From Citrobacter arsenatis (GTDB taxonomy: Bacteria; Pseudomonadota; Gammaproteobacteria; Enterobacterales; Enterobacteriaceae), in the NCBI RefSeq assembly GCF_004353845.1, contig NZ_CP037864.1, positions 2,294,001 to 2,358,000 on the forward strand: DNA of 64,000 nucleotides, given 5' to 3'. The stretch's first letter is position 1. The number at the start of each line of letters is the position of its first letter. The notes beneath the pieces were generated by a model. The model made no database searches. It worked only from the letters and a program-made list of their open reading frames with translations, and was not told the DNA's origin. Shown here piece by piece: positions 53,233-62,461 of this stretch. The position numbers were made by a program, and so were the translations under genes.

Positions 53233-54660
53233 ATGAAAACCCTGAAGCATTTTATTAATGGGCAATATGTAGCAGGCAGCAGTGAAGATACCTTTGAACT
53301 GGTGAGTCCGGTCGACGGCGAAACGTACGCATTATCTCCCAACGCCAGTGCGGCAGAGGTGGAGCAGGCCTACTCGGCGGCAGAGGCGGCGTTTAGCATC
53401 TGGCGTAAATCGACACCGGCACAGCGACAAAAGGCGTTATTGCGCCTGGCCGATGAGATTGAACGAAACGTTGATCGGCTGGTAACCGCACAGAGTCAGG
53501 AGACCGGTCAGCTTCGCCATTTTATTGAGAAAGAAGAGATCGCGGCATCCTGTGATGCCATCCGTTTTTTTGCCGGTGCGGCGCGCTGTCTTGAAGGGAA
53601 GGCGGCAGGTGAATATTCAGCCGGGTTTACCTCGACTATCCGCCGTGAAGCGCTGGGTATTGTGGGACAAGTCACGCCATGGAATTATCCGTTCATGATG
53701 GCGGTATGGAAGATTGCGCCAGCGCTGGCGGCAGGTAACACGGTGGTATTAAAGCCAAGCGATACCACGCCGATCAGCACGCTGCTGTTGGCTGAACTGG
53801 CTGCTCCATTATTCCCGAGAGGGGCATTTAACGTCGTGTTGGGCAAAGCCAGTAGCGGTTCGCTGGTGGTTTCAAACCCGAAGGCCTCACTGGTTTCGAT
53901 TACCGGTTCGGTCCGCGCGGGTCTGCAGGTGGCGGCTTCGGCGGCGGCAAATCTGACCAGAGCGCATCTGGAATTGGGCGGGAAAGCGCCCGCGGTGGTG
54001 TTTGCCGATGCGGATATGGACAAGGCGATTGCGACGATCGTCACGGCAGGTTTTTTCAATGCCGGGCAGGACTGCACGGCGGCTACGCGTATTCTGGTCG
54101 AACAGTCCATCTACGCTGAGTTTCTGGAGAAGCTGATCCAGAAAACAAAGAGTATTAAATTTGGACCGCCAGAAGATCAGGATGCGCTATATGGCGCGTT
54201 GAATAGCAAAAAACAGCTGGAGCAGGTTAAAGGCTTTATTGAGCGTTTACCGTCACATGCAAAAATTGAAACCGGTGGGCGCGCCGGACCGGGACCAGGA
54301 TTCTATTTTGAGCCGACGATCGTCTCTGGATTGCATCAAAATGATGAAGCTATTCAGCATGAAGTATTTGGCCCGGTAATGACTATTCAGCCTTTTTCTA
54401 CTGACGAAGAGGTACTACACAAAGCGAATGATGTGGAGTATGGTCTTGCCGCCAGCGTCTGGACCAGTAACCATGGTCGCGCACAACGCTTCAGCATTGA
54501 CCTCGATTTTGGCACGGTGTGGATTAACAATCACATTCCTCTGTGCGCCGAAATGCCGCACGGCGGGTTCAAAAAATCGGGCTACGGCAAAGATCTCTCA
54601 TCTTATTCTCTCGAAGAATACACTCGGGTGAAACATATCATGTGTGACATTTCTGAATAG
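53233..54660 (+). CDS. NAD-dependent aldehyde dehydrogenase, aminobutyraldehyde type
   Basis: This 475-residue aldehyde dehydrogenase has Asn151 (VTPWNYPFMM), Glu247 (HLELGGKAP) and catalytic Cys281 (NAGQDCTAATR). Length and motifs such as RFFAGAARCLEGKAAGEY resemble E. coli PatD (YdcW), the gamma-aminobutyraldehyde dehydrogenase. The expected reaction is 4-aminobutyraldehyde plus NAD to GABA in the cytoplasm. It is the first gene of an operon with a small exported protein, a spermidine-dehydrogenase-like flavoprotein and a cytochrome c. Betaine-aldehyde dehydrogenase is the main alternative. Confidence 0.9.
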   Translation: MKTLKHFINGQYVAGSSEDTFELVSPVDGETYALSPNASAAEVEQAYSAAEAAFSIWRKSTPAQRQKALLRLADEIERNVDRLVTAQSQETGQLRHFIEKEEIAASCDAIRFFAGAARCLEGKAAGEYSAGFTSTIRREALGIVGQVTPWNYPFMMAVWKIAPALAAGNTVVLKPSDTTPISTLLLAELAAPLFPRGAFNVVLGKASSGSLVVSNPKASLVSITGSVRAGLQVAASAAANLTRAHLELGGKAPAVVFADADMDKAIATIVTAGFFNAGQDCTAATRILVEQSIYAEFLEKLIQKTKSIKFGPPEDQDALYGALNSKKQLEQVKGFIERLPSHAKIETGGRAGPGPGFYFEPTIVSGLHQNDEAIQHEVFGPVMTIQPFSTDEEVLHKANDVEYGLAASVWTSNHGRAQRFSIDLDFGTVWINNHIPLCAEMPHGGFKKSGYGKDLSSYSLEEYTRVKHIMCDISE

Positions 54661-54671
54661 AGAGGATTACG

Positions 54672-55145
54672 ATGAAAACATTAAAAATAGCGGTGCTTTC
54701 ATTAGTGATGTTCTCGGGCTATAGCCTGGCAGAAAGCACCTCGCTGAATACCGTGAAAGCGTATATGGCGGCGTGGAATGCGCACGATGCTTCGCGAGCC
54801 GCTCAATATCTTGCGAATGATGCAGTCTATTATGATGCCGCTGCGGGCGAACCGATAAATGGCAGAGATAAAGCGGAAAAAGACGTTATCGGCGCTTTTA
54901 TTAAGGCGGTGCCAGATCTGAGCTGGAAAATGATCGGTAAACCCGTCTACGACGAAGATACCGTGGCGTTTCGTTGGGAATTTTCAGGCAAAAATAGTGG
55001 TGAATGGGCAGGGAGTCCGCCAACAAATAATCCGATCAAATTTGAAGGCGTCAGCTATATTCATGTTAAAGCAGGAAAAATCACCTGGCAGGGTGATTAT
55101 TATGATTCTAAAAAACTGGACGAAGAGTTAAAGCCAGTGAAGTAG
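54672..55145 (+). CDS. Exported SnoaL/NTF2-like protein
   Basis: This 157-residue protein has a signal peptide (MKTLKIAVLSLVMFSGYSLA, then ESTS). The mature part is a cone-shaped alpha+beta barrel of the SnoaL-like polyketide cyclase/NTF2 superfamily, with VKAYMAAWNAHDASRAAQYLANDAVYYDAAAG and a C-terminal WQGDYYDSKKL. Members act as small isomerases, cyclases or binding proteins. It lies between the aldehyde dehydrogenase (11 bp) and the flavoprotein gene and should work in the periplasm with the latter, perhaps on an aminoaldehyde that cyclises spontaneously. No catalytic residues can be assigned. Confidence 0.85.
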   Translation: MKTLKIAVLSLVMFSGYSLAESTSLNTVKAYMAAWNAHDASRAAQYLANDAVYYDAAAGEPINGRDKAEKDVIGAFIKAVPDLSWKMIGKPVYDEDTVAFRWEFSGKNSGEWAGSPPTNNPIKFEGVSYIHVKAGKITWQGDYYDSKKLDEELKPVK

Positions 55146-55233
55146 TTGGCTGTACCCCTTTATTAATATGAAGGGGTATATCTCTTATTTGTGTCGTATT
55201 AAGGGCAGTGTGTAGCAATAAGGAAAAAAGTTA

Positions 55234-57126
55234 ATGGCAATTACCAGACGTGATTTTCTCAACGGCGTCGCAGTAACTATTGCAGCGGGCCTTACCCCGC
55301 TGGAATGGGTCAGGGCGGCAGGCAAGGGAAACGCATTTATAGATGGAAACTATTATCCGCCTGCGCTGACTGGGCTACGGGGTAATCATCCTGGATCGTT
55401 TGAAATGGCGCATGCGTTAGGCCGCGAACATAAGCATTTTGACCTAAACGCTCTGCCCGTTGAGGAAGAGTACGATCTGGTGATTGTGGGAGGCGGGATT
55501 AGCGGGCTGGCTGCCGGGTGTTTCTGGCGACAACTTGCCGGGCAAGATAGCCGGGTCCTGATCCTCGATAACCATGACGATTTTGGCGGACACGCCAAAC
55601 GTAACGAATTTACCAGCGCGGGCAAAAAATTACTCGGTTATGGCGGCAGCGAAGCATTCCAGTCACCCGCACATAATTTCAGTCCTGAGGTGCAAAAACT
55701 GATGGAAACCGTGGGCGTCAGCGTCACGCGGTTGAAACAGAGTTTTGACGTTAACTTCTATCCCGACTGGCAGCTCAGTCGCGGCGTTTTCTTCGACAAA
55801 AAGAATTTTGGCGAGACAAAAATCGTCAGCGGCGATCCGGGCCGCGCGGTATCTGATGATATCCCGCCAGACAGGCTCAATGGCCGTAAAATTGAAGACT
55901 TTATCAATGATTTTCCGCTAAGTGAGAACGACAGGAAAGCGCTGATTGACCTGCACGTGCGCCCTGGCGATTACCTTCCGGGGATGACGGTCGATGAGAA
56001 AATGGCATGGCTGGATACCCACAGCTACAGTGAATTTTTAGCAACGAAAGTTGGTTTAAGTAAAATGGCGCTGCTCTATTTTCAGCAGCGTTCCAACGAC
56101 TTCTTTGCCATTGGTATTGAAGGCATCTCCTGTAGCGACGCCAGGGCGTGCGCCTTACCCGGCATGGAAGGGATGGGGTTACCGCCGTTGGACGGAGAGT
56201 CGCTGGCCGACCTTGAAGAGCCATATGTTTACCATTTCCCGGACGGTAACGCCGGGTTGGCCCGACTGTTAGTCAGGTATATGCTGCCGGATGCGCTACC
56301 GGGTAGCACGATGGAAGATTCGGTCCTCGCCAGACTGCATTACGAAAAGCTGGATCTGCCGGAAAACGCCACGCGTTTGCGCCTGAACAGCACGGTGATT
56401 AATGCGGCCAACGTACAGGATGGCGTGGCGGTGACCTATCTGCGTGACGGCAAGATGCACCGTGTGCGCGGTAAGAACACCATCATGGCAGGCTATAACA
56501 TGATGATCCCGTATCTGGTGCCCGAGATGCCGGAACAGCAGCAGGCGGATCTCAAACTGAACGTCAAGGCACCGCTGGTGTACACCAACGTGGTGGTCAA
56601 AAACTGGCACGCGTTCAAACAGCTTGGCGTACATGAGTTTTACTCTCCGGCGGCACCTTACAGCCGGGTTAAGCTCGACTATCCGGTCAGCATCGGTGGA
56701 TACCAACATCCAGCCTCACCGGACGATCCGATGGTCATTCATATGGTCTATGTACCGACCTATCCGGGCAGTAACCTGTCGGCCAGAGAGCAGTTCCGTC
56801 TGGGACGAGCCTATTTGCTGGGGACCACCTTTGCGGCGCATGAAGAGATGATTCGCTCCCAGTTGCAGGAGATGTTCGGCTCAACCGGATTTGATAATCA
56901 ACGCGATATTTCCGCCATTACCGTTAACCGCTGGGCGCATGGCTATGCGTACTACGCCAACTCGCTGTTCGATGATATGGATAAAATGCCAGAAATTATC
57001 GAGCGGGCGCGTAAGCCAGTCGGTCGCATTGCCATCGCTAACTCCGATTCTGACTGGAGTGCTTATGCCCATACGGCAATCGATCAGGCATGGCGTGCGG
57101 TTAATGAACTCAAGGATATGGGGTGA
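55234..57126 (+). CDS. Tat-exported FAD oxidoreductase, spermidine dehydrogenase-like (SpdH)
   Basis: This 630-residue flavoprotein has a twin-arginine leader ITRRDFLNGVAVTIAAG and an FAD dinucleotide fold DLVIVGGGISGLAAG starting at residue 81. Size, leader and position resemble spermidine dehydrogenase SpdH of Pseudomonas aeruginosa, which cleaves spermidine to 1,3-diaminopropane and 4-aminobutyraldehyde; this match is from memory. The protein is folded in the cytoplasm with its cofactor and exported. It begins 88 bp after the SnoaL gene with AAGGAAAAAAG as RBS. The cytochrome c gene follows after 3 bp, so electrons likely go to that cytochrome. Another amine or alcohol substrate remains possible. 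Confidence 0.8.
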   Translation: MAITRRDFLNGVAVTIAAGLTPLEWVRAAGKGNAFIDGNYYPPALTGLRGNHPGSFEMAHALGREHKHFDLNALPVEEEYDLVIVGGGISGLAAGCFWRQLAGQDSRVLILDNHDDFGGHAKRNEFTSAGKKLLGYGGSEAFQSPAHNFSPEVQKLMETVGVSVTRLKQSFDVNFYPDWQLSRGVFFDKKNFGETKIVSGDPGRAVSDDIPPDRLNGRKIEDFINDFPLSENDRKALIDLHVRPGDYLPGMTVDEKMAWLDTHSYSEFLATKVGLSKMALLYFQQRSNDFFAIGIEGISCSDARACALPGMEGMGLPPLDGESLADLEEPYVYHFPDGNAGLARLLVRYMLPDALPGSTMEDSVLARLHYEKLDLPENATRLRLNSTVINAANVQDGVAVTYLRDGKMHRVRGKNTIMAGYNMMIPYLVPEMPEQQQADLKLNVKAPLVYTNVVVKNWHAFKQLGVHEFYSPAAPYSRVKLDYPVSIGGYQHPASPDDPMVIHMVYVPTYPGSNLSAREQFRLGRAYLLGTTFAAHEEMIRSQLQEMFGSTGFDNQRDISAITVNRWAHGYAYYANSLFDDMDKMPEIIERARKPVGRIAIANSDSDWSAYAHTAIDQAWRAVNELKDMG

Positions 57127-57129
57127 TCT

Positions 57130-58338
57130 ATGCGTAACGTAACCATTCTCGCCGCCTGTTTATTTACTGCTTCGGTTTCCGCTGCTGAATCTAACGGTGA
57201 ATATATCGCGCGAATTTCTGACTGCGTGGCCTGTCACACCACCGAAGGTGGTGCGGCGATGGCGGGGGGCAAAAAATTTCCTACTCCGGTGGGGGATATT
57301 TATTCGACCAACATTACCCCAGACAAGACGCAGGGTATTGGAAATTACTCATACGAGGATTTTGACAAGGCGGTACGACAGGGAATTGCCAAAGACGGCC
57401 ATCCGCTTTATCCGGCTATGCCTTATCCCTCTTATGCGAAACTTTCTGATGAGGATGTTCAGGCGCTGTATCGCTATTTTATGCATGATGTCACGCCGTC
57501 TGCGCAACCCAATAAAGAGAATGCTATTCCGTGGCTACTCTCCGCCCGCTGGCCGTTGCATATCTGGAACTGGCTGTTTACCGACGCGCCAGCAACGACA
57601 GTAGAAAATGCGAAACCAGACGACAACGCAGCCCTGGTAAAACGGGGCGCTTATTTGGTGGAAGGCCCCGGACACTGCGGTTCATGCCATACCCCGAGAG
57701 GCATGGCGATGAACGAAAAAGCGTATACTAATGCTGATGCCGAATACCTGAGTGGCGCGATGATCGACGGCTGGTATGCACCGTCGCTGCGCGGCACCGG
57801 TATGTCTGAGCAGGAGTTAAAATCGCTGTTGCTGACCGGTAAAAGCAAGCATGCCGCGGTTTCTGGTTCGATGGCTGAAGTCGTCACGCAGAGTACACAG
57901 TATCTGACTGATGAAGATGCCACGGCGATTTCGCAATATCTGCTGAGCCTGAAAAGCGCGAAGCCTGAAACGGTGCGCACAGCAGCAACCTCATTGTCCT
58001 GGTCGAATTCCCCCGAGGCCGGCAAAGTGACCTATAACCGCTACTGTTCAACCTGTCATGGTCTGGAGGGGAAAGGTACGGATGATAACGCGCCTTCTTT
58101 GATCAACAACCCGCTGGTAATGGTTGATGACCCGACGCCGCTGTTCAGAGTGATTGCCCACGGCGCAGAAACACCGACAACGCGTGGCAGCGTCTCCTTT
58201 AAGATGCCTGCCTACGGTGGCTTGTTAAGCGACGGCGAAATGCGCGACGTGATTAACTACGTGCGTAAAAGTTGGGGAGAAGGGAATGGTGAAGTAAGCC
58301 AGGAAGACCTGGCTGGCGTTAAAAAAGCGTCACATTAA
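57130..58338 (+). CDS. Tri-haem cytochrome c, electron acceptor of the flavoprotein
   Basis: This 402-residue exported protein has a signal peptide ending near SAA and three c-type haem sites: CVACH (Cys32-His36), CGSCH (183-187) and CSTCH (306-310). The three-domain plan is that of cytochrome c subunits of periplasmic alcohol, aldehyde and gluconate dehydrogenases, which pass electrons to ubiquinone. The gene starts 3 bp after the flavoprotein. Its likely task is to accept electrons from the SpdH-like enzyme. A REP element follows the stop. Confidence 0.92.
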   Translation: MRNVTILAACLFTASVSAAESNGEYIARISDCVACHTTEGGAAMAGGKKFPTPVGDIYSTNITPDKTQGIGNYSYEDFDKAVRQGIAKDGHPLYPAMPYPSYAKLSDEDVQALYRYFMHDVTPSAQPNKENAIPWLLSARWPLHIWNWLFTDAPATTVENAKPDDNAALVKRGAYLVEGPGHCGSCHTPRGMAMNEKAYTNADAEYLSGAMIDGWYAPSLRGTGMSEQELKSLLLTGKSKHAAVSGSMAEVVTQSTQYLTDEDATAISQYLLSLKSAKPETVRTAATSLSWSNSPEAGKVTYNRYCSTCHGLEGKGTDDNAPSLINNPLVMVDDPTPLFRVIAHGAETPTTRGSVSFKMPAYGGLLSDGEMRDVINYVRKSWGEGNGEVSQEDLAGVKKASH

Positions 58339-58342
58339 ACAG

Positions 58343-58376
58343 GATGCCGGATAAGGTGCTTACACCGCCATCCGGC
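58343..58376. repeat. REP element after the cytochrome gene
   Basis: GATGCCGGATAAGGTGCTTA and CCATCCGGC form a REP palindrome, placed between convergent genes. Confidence 0.8.
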
Positions 58377-58381
58377 CGTGC

Positions 58382-59857
58382 TTAGACGGCGTTTACTCTG
58401 ATAATACTGACCAGTCGGGTAAACGCCGCCGCCATTTCATGCTCTTCGATACTGGCAAATCCCAGCAGCAGGCCGCTGCGCTTCTCTTCATTCACGTAGT
58501 AGCGAGACAGCGGGCGCACCAGCAGCCCTTGCGTATTCGCCTGCTGGGCAATGACAACGTCATCGCTCCCGGCGGGCAACTGGAGAATCATATGTAGCCC
58601 GGCGTTGCTGCTGAAAGAACCAAGATAATGCTCACCAAGCTGGCGGCTGATAAGCTCCACCAGCGTCTGACGCCGACGACTGTACAACTGGCGCATTTTA
58701 CGAATGTGGGCCGCGTAGTAACCCTCGCGGATAAACTCCGCCAGCGCGGCCTGAATCAGCAAATGTCCGCCACGATAGAGGTCGTTATGAACTTTCTTCA
58801 GCGGCGCGGCTAGCGGTTTGGGCAGCACCACGTAGCCAAGGCGTAATGCGGGATAGAGTGTCTTACTGAATGTCCCGATATAGATGACTGGCGTCTCTTC
58901 TTCCAGCCCCTGCAAAGAGGGGATTGGCTGACCGGAAAAGCGAAACTCGCTGTCATAGTCATCTTCTACTATCCAGCTTCGCGTTTCACGTGCGCGAAAC
59001 AGAAGTTGCTGACGTCGACTGAGGCTCATGACCGAACCGAGCGGATATTGATGTGACGGTGTCACAAATATAAGCTTTGGCGTAGGTTCGCCAGCTTCCG
59101 GCGGGACCATACCTTGTTCATCAACCGGGATCGCCGAAAAATTTACCGCATTGATGCGCAAAATATTTTTGATTCCCCAGTAGCCCGGCTCCTCAATCCA
59201 GGCATTATCGCCCGGGTTGCATAAAGTCCGGGTCACCAGATCCAACGCCTGGTGAATACCTTCGGTAATCAGAATCTGCTCCGGTGAACACCGCACGCCG
59301 CGAGCGGTGCGCAGATAGTCTGCCAGCGCTTCTTTCAGCTCATTCACGCCGCCTGCAGCATCGTAAGTGAGAAACTCCGGGCGTAGTCGTCTCGCCAACC
59401 TGTCCTGAATTTTTTTGAGTACCCGATGAGGGAAATGCTCTACATCAGGTACGCCTGGAATAAAAGCCCCCCACTGACGGGGACTGGCGCTGGCATGTCC
59501 CAACAGCTCAAGGCAGCGGGCAGATAAGCAGGTGGGATCCTCCAGAGCAGCAACAGCAGGCTCTTTATTGGGACGGAGGTTGAGATTGTCCAGCACACTA
59601 TCAGTGACAAATGTGCCGCTGCTGGTGCGTGCGGAGATGTAACCTTCGGCCTGCAATTGTTCATAAACCCGCAGAACGGTATTGCGCGATAGCGTCAGTT
59701 CTCCCGCCAGGTCACGCGACGGAGGCATTCGGGTAGCTGGTTTCAGGCTCCCCTCGAGGATGCAACTACAAATGGCGGCATACAGACGACGATGCAGTTT
59801 TTGATCGGGCTGTTGGCTAAATGCCTGCTTGATCACATCTCCGGCAAGTGAACGCAT
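58382..59857 (-). CDS. MocR/GabR-type PLP-dependent regulator
   Basis: The product is 491 residues from ATG 59857 (RBS AAGGATCC); the open frame continues upstream to 60376 but that part overlaps the divergent aminotransferase. A GntR-type winged helix (about residues 25-85, MPPSRDLAGELTLSRNTVLRVYEQL) is joined to an aminotransferase-I fold. The PLP Lys lies in YIGTFSKTLYPALRLGY and the Asp/Tyr pocket in IVEDDYDSEFRF. GabR-type members activate gabT in response to GABA bound to PLP. Its divergence from the PuuE-like gene 105 bp away makes that aminotransferase its obvious target. Confidence 0.9.
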   Translation of the reverse strand: MRSLAGDVIKQAFSQQPDQKLHRRLYAAICSCILEGSLKPATRMPPSRDLAGELTLSRNTVLRVYEQLQAEGYISARTSSGTFVTDSVLDNLNLRPNKEPAVAALEDPTCLSARCLELLGHASASPRQWGAFIPGVPDVEHFPHRVLKKIQDRLARRLRPEFLTYDAAGGVNELKEALADYLRTARGVRCSPEQILITEGIHQALDLVTRTLCNPGDNAWIEEPGYWGIKNILRINAVNFSAIPVDEQGMVPPEAGEPTPKLIFVTPSHQYPLGSVMSLSRRQQLLFRARETRSWIVEDDYDSEFRFSGQPIPSLQGLEEETPVIYIGTFSKTLYPALRLGYVVLPKPLAAPLKKVHNDLYRGGHLLIQAALAEFIREGYYAAHIRKMRQLYSRRRQTLVELISRQLGEHYLGSFSSNAGLHMILQLPAGSDDVVIAQQANTQGLLVRPLSRYYVNEEKRSGLLLGFASIEEHEMAAAFTRLVSIIRVNAV

Positions 59858-59962
59858 TTGGATCCTTAAAATAAAACGATTTGGCTCTCGATTAAAGTAC
59901 CAGATGGCGTCTAAATTTAAAGGGTAATTCAACCAAAATGTATTAACGGACAAGGTGTAAGA

Positions 59963-61225
59963 ATGAACAATAAAAACCTGCAACAACGTCGTCTGGATGC
60001 CACCCCGCGTGGCGTGGGTGTGATGTGTGATTTTTATGCCCAGTCGGCAGAAAACAGCACCATTACCGATATCGAAGGCAATCAGTACATTGATTTTGCC
60101 GCCGGGATTGCCGTGCTGAACACCGGACACCGTCATCCTCGCCTGGTGCAGGCAGTCGAAGCACAACTTCAGGCTTTTACCCATACGGCTTATCAGATTG
60201 TCCCGTACGAAAGCTATGTGTCTTTGGCTGAGAAAATCAACGCCGTTGCGCCAATCGACGGCAAGCGGAAAACGACGTTCTTCACCACCGGGGCTGAAGC
60301 GGTAGAAAACGCGGTGAAAATTGCGCGCGCACATACCGGCCGTCCTGGCGTTATCGCGTTTGGCGGTGGTTTTCATGGGCGTACTTATATGACGATGGCG
60401 TTAACCGGCAAGGTGGCGCCCTATAAAAAAGGTTTCGGTCCGTTCCCTGGTTCTGTTTACCATGCGCCGTATCCTTCCGAATTGCAGGGTATTTCTACTG
60501 CAGACTCCCTAAAAGCGATTGAGCGCCTGTTTAAAGCTGATATCGATCCAACCCAGGTTGCGGCGATTATCTTCGAACCCGTGCAGGGTGAAGGGGGCTT
60601 CGTGGTGGCTCCGCCGGAGTTTGTGGCTGCCATCCGCCGTATTTGCGACGAGCATGGCATTGTGATGATCGCCGATGAGGTGCAAAGCGGTTTTGCCCGT
60701 ACGGGTCAACTGTTTGCGATGGATCATTACGCTGATAAAGCGGACCTGATGACCATGGCAAAAAGCCTTGCGGGCGGCATGCCGCTGTCAGGCGTCGTGG
60801 GTAAAGCCGAAATCATGGATGCGCCTGCGCCGGGTGGTCTGGGCGGAACCTACGCCGGTAACCCGCTGTCGATCGCGGCGGCCCATGCGGTGTTGGATAT
60901 CATTCGTGATGAACAACTGTGCCAGCGTGCGGCTGCGCTCGGCGAACAGCTGCGCGCCGCTCTGACTGACGCGCAAGCAGGGTGTCCGGAGCTGGCCGAA
61001 GTGCGTGGTTTAGGCTCTATGATTGCCGCTGAATTCTGTGATGCAGCGACGGGAGAACCCAACGCTGGCGCCGCACAACGCGTGCAGAAGAAAGCCCTTG
61101 AGCAAGGATTACTGCTGCTGACCTGCGGTCAGTATGGCAACGTTATTCGTTTCCTTTACCCGCTGACAATTCCGCAGGATCAGTTCACCCAAGCGCTTGA
61201 GATCATCAAAGCCGCGACGAAATAA
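59963..61225 (+). CDS. puuE: 4-aminobutyrate aminotransferase (PuuE-like)
   Basis: This 420-residue class III aminotransferase transfers the amino group of GABA to 2-oxoglutarate, giving succinic semialdehyde and glutamate. It resembles E. coli PuuE more than GabT throughout (QRRLDATPRGVGVMCDF, FTHTAYQIVPYESYV). The PLP Lys267 lies in TMAKSLAGGMPLSG, and the phosphate-binding FFTTGAEAVENA is present. In E. coli puuE belongs to the Puu pathway; here it is isolated from puu genes and paired with a MocR regulator, next to the SpdH-like operon. GGTGTAAGA precedes the ATG. Confidence 0.92.
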   Translation: MNNKNLQQRRLDATPRGVGVMCDFYAQSAENSTITDIEGNQYIDFAAGIAVLNTGHRHPRLVQAVEAQLQAFTHTAYQIVPYESYVSLAEKINAVAPIDGKRKTTFFTTGAEAVENAVKIARAHTGRPGVIAFGGGFHGRTYMTMALTGKVAPYKKGFGPFPGSVYHAPYPSELQGISTADSLKAIERLFKADIDPTQVAAIIFEPVQGEGGFVVAPPEFVAAIRRICDEHGIVMIADEVQSGFARTGQLFAMDHYADKADLMTMAKSLAGGMPLSGVVGKAEIMDAPAPGGLGGTYAGNPLSIAAAHAVLDIIRDEQLCQRAAALGEQLRAALTDAQAGCPELAEVRGLGSMIAAEFCDAATGEPNAGAAQRVQKKALEQGLLLLTCGQYGNVIRFLYPLTIPQDQFTQALEIIKAATK

Positions 61226-61249
61226 TCCCGTATACCGCAGAAAAGACAC

Positions 61250-61286
61250 AAAGCCGACGGTCGTTATCACCGTCGGCTTTATTATT
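61250..61286 (+). terminator. Intrinsic terminator of the aminotransferase gene
   Basis: AAAGCCGACGGT and ACCGTCGGCTTT form a 12-bp stem followed by ATTATTG, 24 bp after the stop. Confidence 0.85.
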
Positions 61287-61405
61287 GTCGGCATAAATTG
61301 ATCTTCCTCGTGTGTAGCGCGGTATTTATCGCGAATGGGTTGCCAGTCATTTCGTTATATAATTTAATGCATATCGATTTTACTCCTCTATCCAGATGGT
61401 ATCCC

Positions 61406-62461
61406 ATGTTTACTTTCCGTTCTTTTGTGCTGGTATGCGCCAGCATGTTGTTTGCGTTTTCTGCCCAGGCCGACCGTACGATCACCGATCAGCTTGGTCG
61501 TCAGGTCACGATAGCGGACCACATCGACAAAGTGGTCGTGCTGCAACACCAGACCTTAAATATTCTGGTCCAGCTCGATGCGCAGCAGGACATTGTTGGC
61601 GTGATGTCGAGCTGGAAAAAACAGCTCGGGCCTGAGTTTGAACGCTTTATGCCGACAATTTCCACATTGCCGACACCGGGCGACCTCACCAGCGTGAATA
61701 TTGAAAGCCTGCTGGCAATCCATCCACAGGTGGTGTTTGTCGCCAATTATGCGCCTGCGGAGATGATCCAGCAGATTCAAAGCGCCGGTATTCCGGTCGT
61801 GGCTATCTCGTTACGTAAGGACGCCGCAGGACAACAGAATAAAATGAACCCGACCATGGCCGATGAAGAGCAGGTTTACAACGAAGGGTTAAAGCAAGGG
61901 ATTCGCCTGATTGCGGACGTGGTTGGGCGTAAACCGCAGGCCGAGACATTAATCGACTACATTTTTGCGGCACGGGCAAAATTTAATGCGCCGGTTGCAA
62001 AAATCCCGGATGCGCAAAAAGTCCGTATTTATATGGCTAACCCCGACCTGATGACGTACGGCTCCGGGAAGTACACAGGACTGATGATGCAGCACGCAGG
62101 GGGATTAAACGTGGCGGCAGCCAGTGTGAAAGGCGCGCGTCAGGTGGCGCTGGAGCAGGTACTAGCGTGGGATCCGCAGGTGATTTTTGTCCAGGATCGC
62201 TACCCGCAGGTGGTGACTGAAATCCAAAACGATCCTAACTGGCAGGGGATTGATGCGGTTAAAAATCATCGTGTCTGGTTGATGCCTGAATACGCCAAAG
62301 CCTGGGGCTACCCGATGCCGGAGGCGTTGGCGATCGGTGAGCTGTGGATGGCCAAAAAACTGTATCCGGATGCTTATAAAAACGTGGATGTTGATGCGCA
62401 GGCACAAGACTACTATCAGCGTTTTTATCGTGTGAACTGGCAGTCTGATGCAGCTAAGTAA
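61406..62461 (+). CDS. Iron/haem/cobalamin-type ABC substrate-binding protein
   Basis: The product is about 351 residues from the ATG at 61406, giving a proper signal peptide (FVLVCASMLFAFSAQA); the frame opens at 61298. The mature protein is a family-8 (FecB/BtuF) binder: TITDQLGRQVTIADHIDKVV at the start and VNIESLLAIHPQVVFVANYAP in the first lobe. Such proteins bind ferric siderophores, haem or cobalamin. It overlaps the permease gene by 14 bp. The ligand cannot be named. No clear Fur box was seen upstream. Confidence 0.88.
   Translation: MFTFRSFVLVCASMLFAFSAQADRTITDQLGRQVTIADHIDKVVVLQHQTLNILVQLDAQQDIVGVMSSWKKQLGPEFERFMPTISTLPTPGDLTSVNIESLLAIHPQVVFVANYAPAEMIQQIQSAGIPVVAISLRKDAAGQQNKMNPTMADEEQVYNEGLKQGIRLIADVVGRKPQAETLIDYIFAARAKFNAPVAKIPDAQKVRIYMANPDLMTYGSGKYTGLMMQHAGGLNVAAASVKGARQVALEQVLAWDPQVIFVQDRYPQVVTEIQNDPNWQGIDAVKNHRVWLMPEYAKAWGYPMPEALAIGELWMAKKLYPDAYKNVDVDAQAQDYYQRFYRVNWQSDAAK

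Noticed and set aside
59858..60376. An N-terminal extension of the MocR regulator to 664 residues
   Set aside because: It overlaps the divergent aminotransferase gene and has no regulator-like sequence; the ATG at 59857 has a good RBS and gives normal family length.
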